A stretch of DNA of 64,000 nucleotides from Antedon mediterranea (Eukaryota; Echinodermata; Crinoidea; Comatulida; Antedonidae): the NCBI RefSeq assembly GCF_964355755.1, contig NC_092671.1, forward strand, positions 16,463,501-16,527,500, written 5' to 3'. The notes beneath the pieces were generated by a model that saw only the letters and a list, made by a program, of their open reading frames with translations, was not told the DNA's origin and searched no databases. This document shows, piece by piece, positions 46,624 to 58,600 of this stretch. The number at the start of each line of letters is the position of its first letter. Position 1 is the first letter of the stretch. A program made the position numbers and the translations under genes.

Positions 46624-49600
46624 TTAAACAGATGCTAAAAGCAGAAGTACTAAAATTGCACAGAATAGGACAAAACGTTTAAATACTAATTTCATGTTGT
46701 TTGGCACAACCCACTTTGTAACGGTCATTGTGATGGTCATTATTTCATGGGCGATACAAACAAAAATGAACGAACTGACTATCTTGTTTAGGGTTGGGTA
46801 ATGAGGTATAAACACTAGAATTCCCTTTGTGTCATTGGCTAACCAGATGTGATACTGAGCAATAAAAAGCTACAAGACAAAATATAAACATTAAATTAAT
46901 GTATGAAAATTACTAAATTACTTTTCTATTGTTTTTTATTGTTTTTTATTAATTATCAAAATGTTGTTGAGATTGGAGAATATACAATTTTAAATATAGA
47001 TATTTAGATATAAAATGAGATTGTATGTTCATGTGACAACATAATAAAATGAGATTGTATGTTCATGTGACAACATAATAAAATGATATTGTATGTTCAT
47101 GTGACAACAGCATAAAATGATATTGTATGTTCATGTGACAACAGCATAAAATGATATTGTATGTTCATGTGACCACAGCATAAAATGAGATTGTATGTTC
47201 ATGCCACAACATAATAAATCGAGATTGTATGTTCATGTGACAACATAGTAAAATGATATTGTATGTTCATGTGACAACATAATAACTGTTTTACTTACCT
47301 CAAGTGACATCTTGCCAAACCATGCAAAGAAAGTACTGTATTTGCTTCTAAAGTAACCAGGAACATTACGTATTAAAATGAAACCAGTAACCTACCAAAA
47401 TAAACAAAAAAATGTGATATTTCCTACAAAAGAATATTAGAAAGAGTAATCCTCTTAACTGAATGTACTCCTAATACCTTTTGACTACTTTTTTAATCCA
47501 TTATGTATATAACGTAGCGCGCCTTAAGCACTTTTAGTGGATATGTGTGCTATATAAATTATTATAATGTGTTCCCGCTGATTATATAGTTTAAATATTG
47601 TATTGTTATGTGGTCGAACCTCATCACAAAAAAAGAGAACCAATACATTATTATTTTAGTACTGAGGCTGATATAAATTTGGCCTATTTAGAAAAAACCA
47701 AATGATAACATTTTGCCTCACTTTCCCATGGTAAACTGCTAATGTTTACGTAATTATGTGAGTAATATTGAATGCAAAGTAAAGTACTAAACAATAAATA
47801 TAATAAACACACTATAACTACGAAAATCAAATTATGGATATCTTCCAGTGAATTTTTGTGTTACAATAAATAAAATAAAACACTTACCGGTAATAAACTA
47901 AGTAAAGTATGAACTTCGTTACATTCTGGCTTGTTAGGACAAGTAAATGAATGATAAGTATACACCTATAAAAAATAGCCAAATTTAGATTAGCATTCAA
48001 TCAGAATGGGTTTTCTCAAACAGCAGCAGCAGTAGTAGTAGCAGTTATAGCAGTAGCAGTTATAGCAGCATTAGTAGTAGAAGCAGTAGTAGCTAGCAGC
48101 ATCAGTAGTAACAGCATCAGCAGTAGAAGTAGCAGCAGTATAGATATAAGTAACAGCAGTAGAGATATAAGTAGCAGCTGTAGTAGCTAGCAGCATCAGT
48201 AGTAGAAGTAACAGCAGTAGAGATATAAGTAGCAGCAGTAGAGATATAATTAGCAGCAGTAGAGATAAGTAGCAGCAGTAGATATAAGTAACAGCAGTAG
48301 AGATATAAGTAACAGCAGAAGAGATACAAGTAGCAGCAGTAGAGATATAAGTAGCAGCAGTAGAGATATAAGTAGCAGCAGTAGAGATATAAGTAGCAGC
48401 AGTAGACATAGCAGTAGCAATAATAGTAGTAGCAGTAGAAGTAGTAGCAGCAACAATAGTAGTAGCAGCAGTAGAACTAGCAGCAGCAACAATAGTAGTA
48501 GCAGTAGTAGAAGTAGCAGCAGTAGAAGTAGCAATAGTAGCAGCAGCAGTAGAAATAGCAGCAGCAACAATAGCAGTAACAGCAGTAGAAGTAGCAGTAG
48601 TAGTAGTAGTAGCAGCAGTAGTAGCAGCAGCAATAATAGTAGTAGTACTGAACCTTAGTCGTGGATGGACTATAGAGTGCTGGCATAGAAATGGAGAGAT
48701 GTGTGGAATGTTATACAGTCCCCTGGCTAGCCTGGTCTAACAGGCTATTTACTCAGTAAATAGATGCAACAAGTTTTATGGATTTTCTTCTTCCAGAGTA
48801 AAGTAAACATTAGCCTATTTATAACCTAAAAAAGCTAACATTTTAGATATAAATAAATTGATACTTACTGTTATTGATAATATGCTTGCTATTATTACAA
48901 TAATTGTTAATATTGAGTTGAATAAGTTGGTGGGATTGTTATCCTTAATTTTGCCTATTGAAATCAGTGAAATGTATCCAAAAGCAAACAGCATGCCATA
49001 TCCTACAATCTGAAATACCAAGAAGAATGTTTTTACTTGTGTGGATTGTAATTGTTTGTAACTACAGCGAAGTAGCTTTGTATATTTTTTTGCAAGTATT
49101 CTCAATGCATATTCTTTGCATGTAGGCTTTAAAAAAATAACTACTTTCATTTCTGATGATGATTACATATGGCTCGTCAATTTTTTATTTTTATACGATC
49201 AAATAATAAACCTTTGAGGCTCTAAAAGATTGTCTTGTCTACAGAATGCAACCGAATAGAATTGATAACATTGTTTCAGTATTCTTAAACTTTTCCAAAG
49301 CTCTATACTAGTGGATAAATATTATGTAATCTGTCTAGACTATTGAATGAAAGGTAGTGATATTATGTCATCATGTTCATATATTAGCACATCACATTTT
49401 GTCGTCACATAAAGTTGTGAAACAGTGTAAACAGAGCTTTAGAATTAAAAAACTTACATATCTATCTAGTTGCCAACGGAACCACCATTCGTGTAATGAA
49501 GTGCCTGGCCATGCAAATAACTTTAGCATTGGCCACCAATCAAACAGACTCTGAAATAAAACCTACCAGAAAAAAACAAGCAAAGTTTAGTCAAATTACA

Positions 49601-52600
49601 AACAATTTTCAAGTTAAACTGCAATATTTGTTAGCTAGAAGAAAGCTATATTACTGGTGGAATAATGTAAACAATTATGTACCTCTGAAAATCCAATTAA
49701 AGCACATACAACAAAGAAGCCAATAATCTTGAGAGTCATCAGTAAATAGTGTGATTGGTGTTCTGAAATAAAATAACAAAACATTAAAGATGTATTGTTC
49801 CCAAAAACATAAAAAAATGAAGATTAATTAAATCAGACTTTGAATAGATTATTTTCTAGTTAAAAAATTTCATCACAATCAAATAATAGGAAAAACAATG
49901 TTTTCACTTATAAAATGACAAAATAAATGGTTAAATTAAAACAAAAATCCATTGTCTGGCAGCAAATTTGACTATTTTTTTGCTTTAAATTACTCTTTTT
50001 TCAGGTAAATACATTTTTTTTCGATAAAATATTTGGTCAAAGTGGATAGATATTATGTAATATGAAAATGGCATATTCAACAAAAACAATGTTTTAAGAA
50101 TTATTTTTTCAGGGAGACAATACACCTTTAAGAGAATTTTTTAAAGATTGGTTGATTTTCTTAATAGCCCTTTTGCAGTGTTTTAATATTGTATTCTAGT
50201 CTCTGGGGTGCCTTAAAAAAGCTAAACCCCATTACAGGATGGAATATATACATCCATCCCTTATCAGCTCACCAACATATTACGTCAAAGATGCTCTCCA
50301 GGTACATCCAGAGATGAGTTAGTAAATTGTTTTTTTCAATGTGGACATTCTAGAACTGAAGTCAGAAAGTTTACCCAGTGATTGTAAGCACTACCCACTA
50401 TCCAACAGTGCCATCATTTTATTCTAGCTATTGAATAAATTAATTAATGTACCAGCTGCTGTTTTTACAGTCATTCTAGGTGGTATGATCATGACAACAT
50501 AAACTACCAGGAACCAGAATGAGACGAGAGGAACAAAGTAGTAGAACTGGTAGGGTCTATCCATCGTCAAGCAAAGAAAAAACACCAGGAAATTCAAACG
50601 GAACATAACCTTTAAGAACAAAAGTAGTACACAAGAGTTTAAAATTCAGAATAATCAGGTACCAAGATAAACTTTTACACCCAGACTTCATTTATTGTCA
50701 CACCCATAAAAAATATTTTAAAATTATTAGTCTCACCTGACAAACACGGACAATACCAAATTCTCCTTTCTTCCAGAAGAAGCTGAAATGTCCATATCCC
50801 GTTTGAAACAGATACATTGCAACAAGGACACGAACATGCATATAGATAGGTAAAACCTGTAAAATACAATATATATATATATATAAGTTAGGATGAATAT
50901 AACTTTCTTACTCTTGATAGACAACTTCTCAGCTTGCCGTAGATCACTTATTAGTAGTTGGCCTCTGTATTTGTTAGATAAATCATGAATAATACCACCA
51001 AACTTGCGAGTTAGGATGACTATAACGAGGCATTTAATAAAAAGGCAAATTGCCTTAAAATGTAAATGTGACATGTTTCGAGAAACTATTGCGTGAACAT
51101 TTCAGGGACAAGGCTTCTCACATTTTTCAACATCTGCAGGATTCAGAACGGTGTAAGGCCCTCGCTAATACGGGTTGCTTCACCGTTCTGGATTCTGAAG
51201 ATTCCGCTTTCAAACTTAAGGTCAAGGAAGCCCTCCACATCTCGTGGAGTAAACCTTCCTTGAACAAACAAATCTATAACTTCGGCGTCACACTTGCCAT
51301 ATGATTGGTTGTTGCCTACATTCCTTGTTTTATTATGCTAATTACTTACTTATTTACATACAATATGTCCTATTGGTATATAAGCACTCTAGGCGTTGTT
51401 TACTGTTCTGATGATGAGAATAGTTTCTCGAAACATGTCACATTTACATTTTAAGGCAATTTGCCTTTTTATTAAATGCCTCATTATAGTCATCCTAACT
51501 CGCAAGTTTGGTGGTATTATTCATGATATATATATATAAGTGTTTGACTGATTGGTAGATATATAAATACTGTATATGATGGCATTTAATAGAATGGCTT
51601 GCATTGGATCTGCTAAAAAATTAGGCAGTACAATGGGACTATCAGTTGAGTAATACATTCTTTAATTTGTATGGCACTGGTTAAAAATTACCTAATAATT
51701 GTTCCTTTCGATTCTGAACCATACACAAAGAAGCAATCAATATAATTTTAGTTAAAAAAAAATTTTTTTTTTAAGGCTTAAATATCTAAATAAAAATACA
51801 AGTAAAATATAATACTTTGAGAAGCTTACCGCACTAGCGCCGGTGATATGATACACTAGGATAACAAGCTGCATCCATCCTTTCCACTCATCTGTTTGGT
51901 CGCGGTTTAACACGGTGGGCTGTGTAATAACAAATTTTTTTACCTGATCAATTGATATAGTAAACTCATTCAAAATTCTCTATTTAAATGTTATACTGAA
52001 TTGTTTTATTCACGAAATGGATATAACATTTCCATTGAAAGATAAAATGTTTTTTTTTGCTTGTAAAAATTTATCATTTTAAACAAAAATATATTTTTGT
52101 TCATATCTGTATTAATGAAACGCAACATAGCATGTTAAGCGTATTAACTCGAACGCATTCTATATGATCCTCAGATATATATTATCAAACAATATTTAGT
52201 GGCCATGTTTTTGTTAATATTATGTTTTCTGTTTCATTTTGTCTGTTTTTTAATGGCGTTCCTGACACAAGCATTTGCTTTCTAGGTGACGCCACCATTT
52301 GATTGATTGATAGCATAAAAACAAAAAATATGAATAAACCTTACTTGTTTGGTTTCTCGACCAAAGAAAAATCCCAAGCTGAGATAACCAAAAAGCACAA
52401 AGAACTGGATGTAACTAAAGTGTTTCTGTTCTTTCGGGAGAAGGTCAGTCCTGCAAAATATATTTTAAACAAATTACATTGTTAAGCTTTAATTGTATAG
52501 AAATGATTCAATTCAATTTATCTTTTACAGTCATTATGCTTGTTTGGTCGATATTTATTTGTTGTTGTAAGATTGTCAAAACTTGTTATTTTGTTTGATG

Positions 52601-55600
52601 TTTTATGTGTTTTTTTTTAATTGCTAAAAAGCCAGAATTAGCTGGTCTTTTTGTAAAGAAGAGTGTGATTAAATAAATAAAAATAAATATAAATTAGAAA
52701 CTCTTTGTAAATAAACTGCAGCAGATAAAAAGTTAAAAATACATTTGAAAAAAAGTTAAAACCAAAGAAAGTTTTTAAAAGTTATAAAATATAATTCATT
52801 ATATACAATATAAAATTTATATACAATTTATAAAATATTTATTTTATGATCCAGATAGGCTAATTATATTGAAACACGACTTGTTATAACGTTTAGTACA
52901 ACTAAGACGTTGAACATGAAACAATAAACTGTCCTCTACCCAAGAGGGAAAAAATCACATGATTGGCCACACTAGAGAAGAAAAACTTGAATGGCCAGAT
53001 CTACAGCAGGAGAAAAAGAATTATTTTTTTGTCAGTCCAATTAAAAATTACTAGCAGGAGGATTAGTAGCTTAGTATTGTTTTTCAGTAGAGATAATTTA
53101 AGAAAATTGTAAATATAAATATTAAGCTTAGATTAAAGAAAAAGGGAACAATATAAAAAAATGTATACCTATCGCAAAGATAGAAATATAACATAATAAC
53201 ACCAAACTTCGTAAGAGCTAACAGCACGTTATATAACTCTTCATCATCATTTAAAACATTTGGTCGTCTTGGTTCCAATTCCGGAACATGTCCATTAGGT
53301 AAGTGACCATTAGCCACTTGACCAGCACCTTCTTCGCACATTGCAGGATTCGGCTGTACCGTTTTTTTCCTCCAAATGCGTATATACATAAACAGTGTGC
53401 CAAAAAAGCTGAAAAGACAGACATACAGTAAGAACAGTTTACTATATTGGTTGTTGATTCTGAAAATGTAATAAAGATTGTGTGGACAGATTATTACACA
53501 CAATTACAATTACTGAAAATATCCTTATATGCGCGTAAATGAGGTACTTTGGTAGTACATAATTGTTTTACTCTTTTTATCATAATCAACCATAAAACGT
53601 ACATTTAAGAAAAGGAATGACTTTCTAAAGTATTATATAAAACGTCAACAATTGTGTCTTTAAATATGAGTTCTTGCTGTAGCCAACATTAATTGTATAA
53701 AAAATCCTTACCAAAAGGTAAAAAAGGGAATCAATGATTTTTGTTGAAACGTAAGAGGAAACGGCAAGCCTTTGCAACAAGTGGCATCCGCTGGATCAAC
53801 ATCCTTGTTACAGATCCAATTCAACAGCAGATGGCAATTCTATTAATAAAAATGAATGTTTTACTATTTGAAAAATCTTAAATTACAACGTATGGTTTAC
53901 AATGTAAACACCAGATAAATTCACAGTACACAATCTCTATGCTTAATTATTTTGTACCAATTATATTGTAACAGAAAGTCTGTTTGTACAGTAATGGGTA
54001 CTTACAACTAGTAAAATGAAAATAAAATTGAATTCTATTAAATTTGCACAATGGGAAATTAAGATATAATTGTTTATGTAAATTAAGAAAAGTTATGATA
54101 CTGTATAATGCAATGCATGAATTACAAATACAAAACCTTCTCATTACAAATACAACACCTTCTAACAACCTAACAGGATGAGAATTACATTACAATATTA
54201 TTGGCTTATGAATTATTAGTTGAACAAAATAACTTACAATGTCAACAACAAGAGCAGGAAAGTGAAGTCCGTCCTTTGATGGTATTGGAGAAAAAAATGC
54301 TGTTTTCCTAACAGATTGCCAAAGTTGAATGTCTGATTCATGACTGAAAATTATTAAATATATATAAATTTAACTCTTTCGATTTTTATTACATAATTTT
54401 GCCAGTTTAGCATAGCAAAAATCTATAAAAAAAACTACCCTTCTGTTACACATTTATAAAATTGTGTAGCAAAAAAATACAAAACTATGTTTCTAGACTC
54501 AAAATTTAGTTTGATTTAGCTAAATTTTCAACAAAATATTAAAATGAAAATTTTTCCCGACATGTCCATATTATGGATTTCTATGCAAGTCTTACAATTT
54601 CATGTGGTACACACCAGCCATTTGTGGAGGTACAATTACACTTTCTTCCTATTTTGTTAATCAAATTTCAATGCTAAGAAAAACTTAATAAAAACAATAA
54701 TCGTATTGTAATAACAATAAAAGCTTAAAACTATATTTTAATTTGTGAATCTATGCTTAGAAGAGGAAGTTTAATTTTAAATTCCAGTCTTACGGCGTCA
54801 AAATGGTTTTTGGGAAATATTCCATAACAACTTAGCAAGGCATGCATATGCCATGGTTTAAGTAATTGTACTCAGTATTTGTTCAATTTGGGATATTCAT
54901 ATGAAGCTATGATTGCATATGCAATGTAGTGTAGATAATGAAGATTTATGGAATGGATTTGGATATAAATCAAAGATAAATTAGAAGACAAACCGATACT
55001 GACAATATGCAATATTACACAAAAAGTGAAAGTTATACTAACAATACGTCAAATGCTATATCATTGTACATATCAATTTGACTGTTTGTAATGGACTTTC
55101 TTTCTTCAGATAATAGCATGTACTGTACTGGACCTGAAACATGTAATACGTTTCATGTTATTATAGTTTCATTAAAAAATTATAGAATGCAAACTGCCTG
55201 AGCTGATCATGACTCAAACACAACAGAATATATTTAACAAAGTTTTGAAATTGCCAATAGGACCACTATATGACAGAAATGGAACCCAATGTCAATTAGC
55301 AATGGTGCTCTCCAACTAGGCTGTGTTCGGACGTAAAATTAGTTTAATACCCTTGAGAGCTAAACCAGTGATCGTTCAGACAATGACCAATTTACACATG
55401 TAAACTGAAAAATGTACCCAGCAAAGTCATATTCATGCATCTTTTTACACTAGTAAGGTCAAATTGCTCCTTATATTGTGATTAATGAGCTTGCGGTTTA
55501 AGGTGTAATTGAACAATCCACCTCATGAGTTAGGTTTTTGGGTCTGTTTCTGCTGAAAAAATAAAAATATGCGATTCGAAGTACCACAAAACACATTAAT

Positions 55601-58600
55601 GGTGTACTTGTAAAGCAGAATCCAGGAGTCTTTCGGTATAATTCTCCCCCACAAAATAATAACAATGAAATGTTATCTCATCGGTCTATATCGTTGTTTT
55701 GCTGAGCGCAAATATACAGCATGCTTTGTGAGTGAGAATTGCAATACTCTAGAGGTCAAACTGTGGTCAACAATCACTATTTGTGTTGCAGCTAAAAACT
55801 GCTCCGCAATAATTGGTTAAAACAACAAATAATAGGTTAAAACACGCAATGGATTATCGGTTATTTTTTAATCGGTTTTATTTCATTTTTCGCCATTTCT
55901 GCTGCCCAAAAATTATAGATTAAAAAAATAATTGGTTAATAACCGATTATTCCTGCTCAACAGAAACAGGCCCTTTGAAACAGCTGGTTTATCTCAAAAT
56001 TTACACCACACGCTACCATTTCAAATGCGCTCATACAGTAGTTGTTAAAAAATGAAAAGTATCAGTGAAAGAAACCCACAAACAACAAAATATTTAAAAA
56101 CAATTTTGACATTACCTTGTAACATCCACAACATGTTTACATCTGGCTGTTTAACTAATTTGTCCATTTCAGTAGAAACTTTTGTTAAATTTACTAAATA
56201 ATTAGATGGATAAAACAGTTTTTAATGTTTTAAACTTTGAACTGCATTATTTACTACAAATTAACTAGTGTTGTGATTTTGGTAGTGATGTTATTAATGC
56301 TGATTATAATAAAAAATAATACTACTGACAATACTGGTAATAATTTCATTTCATTTATTTGACCAAAAAAAACCCAATAAAAACAGGTCAGGAAAAACAA
56401 TGAGTCAGTAATTCCTTATACAAATACAAATATATAAATTTGGTAATTATGAAAAGCACTATTCACAATAAAATCCTATTATATATTATTTCTAATCAAT
56501 GTGGAGTGACTGTCTGTACTAGGAGATAAAGGTGTCTAGAGACGAAAGGACTGCGGAATCTTTGATAAATAATGTTCATTAAATAATGATGATGAATGGT
56601 GTTAAAAGATGATGATGAAGCGGATAGTAATGTTGTTGATGGTGATAATGTTCATGATGATTGTGATGATGATGATAGTGATGATGACAAAGATATTGTG
56701 ATGATGTTGATATTGATAACGACAATGATATTGTGATGATGATGATAGTGATGATGACAATGATATTGTGATGATGATGACAATGATATTGTGATGATGA
56801 TAACGATATTGTGATGGCAGTGATTATATTGTGATGATGATATTGATGATGTGATTGTATTGTGATGACAGTGATTATATTTTGATGATGACAATTTTAT
56901 TGTGATGATAGTGATTATATTGTGATGATGACAATGATATTGTGATGATGATAGTGATGGTGGCAATGATATTGTGATGAAAGTAATTATATTACGATGA
57001 TGATAGTGATGTTGGTAAATAATGTGAATGATATGGAAAGTAGTAAAAAGGATGATAACGATAATACCAGTGACAAATGGTGAAAAAAGATGAAGATGAA
57101 TTTACCCTTGTATTGTTGCAGTGCCTCAAAGTCTCCTTGGAATGTTTTGATAGTCCACGTAGCAGCACCATGAACAATCAAATTTGGCTTTGGTTTAGTA
57201 CCCTACAACAAAATAGTACATTCCAAAATAGGTTTAATTTAGTGCTTTGTTTCCTGGTATTTGGCACTGGGGAAACTACTGTAAAACCTTGAAAAGGTTT
57301 GCAAAAGTAATCTGGAAAAGAAGCCAATCTTAAAAGAAGCCCATCTTAAAAGAAGCCCATCTTAAAAGAAGCCCATCTTAAAAGAAGCCCATCTTAAAAG
57401 AAGCCAATCTTAAAAGAAGCCAATCTTAAAAGAAGCCCATCTTAAAAGAAGCCAATCTTAAAAGAAGCCAATCTTAAAAGAAGCCAATCTTAAAAGAAGC
57501 CAATCTTAAAAGAAGCCAATCTTAAAAGAAGCCAATCTTAAAAGAAGCCAATCTTAAAAGAAGCCAATCTTAAAAGAAGCCAATCTTAAAAGAAGCCCAT
57601 CTTAAAAGAAGCCAATCTTAAAAGAAGCCAATCTTAAAAGAAGCCAATCTTAAAAGAAGCCAATCTTAAAAGAAGCCAATCTTAAAAGAAGCCAATCTTA
57701 AAAGAAGCCAATCTTAAAAGAAGCCAATCTTAAAAGAAGCCAATCTTAAAGGAAGCCAATCTTAAAGGAAGCCAATCTTAAAGGAAGCCAATCTTAAAGG
57801 AAGCCAATCTTAAAAGAAGCCAATCTTAAAAGAAGCCAATCTTAAAAGAAGCCAATCTTAAAAGAAGCCCATCTTAAAAGAAGCCAATCTTAAAAGAAGC
57901 CCATCTTAAAAGAAGCCCATCTTAAAAGAAGCCCATCTTAAAAGAAGCCAATCTTAAAAGAAGCCAATCTTAAAAGAAGCCAATCTTAAAAGAAGCCAAT
58001 CTTAAAAGAAGCCCATCTTAAAAGAAGCCCATCTTAAAAGAAGCCCATCTTAAAAGAAGCCCATCTTAAAAGAAGCCCATCTTAAAAGAAGCCAATCTTA
58101 AAAGAAGCCAATCTTAAAAGAAGCCAATCTTAAAAGAAGCCAATCTTAAAAGAAGCCAATCTTAAAAGAAGCCAATCTTAAAAGAAGCCAATCTTAAAAG
58201 AAGCCAATCTTAAAAGAAGCCAATCTTAAAAGAAGCCAATCTTAAAAGAAGCCAATCTTAAAAGAAGCCAATCTTAAAAGAAGCCAATCTTAAAAGAAGC
58301 CCATCTTAAAAGAAGCCCATCTTAAAAGAAGCCCATCTTAAAAGAAGCCAATCTTAAAAGAAGCCAATCTTAAAAGAAGCCAATCTTAAAAGAAGCCAAT
58401 CTTAAAAGAAGCCAATCTTAAAAGAAGCCAATCTTAAAAGAAGCCAATCTTAAAAGAAGCCAATCTTAAAAGAAGCCCATCTTAAAAGAAGCCCATCTTA
58501 AAAGAAGCCCATCTTAAAAGAAGCCCATCTTAAAAGAAGCCAATCTTAAAAGAAGCCAATCTTAAAAGAAGCCAATCTTAAAAGAAGCCAATCTTAAAAG

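Noticed and set aside
48071-48686. Leu-rich, Tyr/Cys-rich and Ser/Thr-rich frames
   Set aside because: All are translations of the AGC/AGT triplet repeat in different frames within a CASD1 intron.
56652-57181. His/Ser-rich frames such as CHHHNIITI
   Set aside because: Translations of the GAT microsatellite running into the CASD1 exon at 57106-57202.
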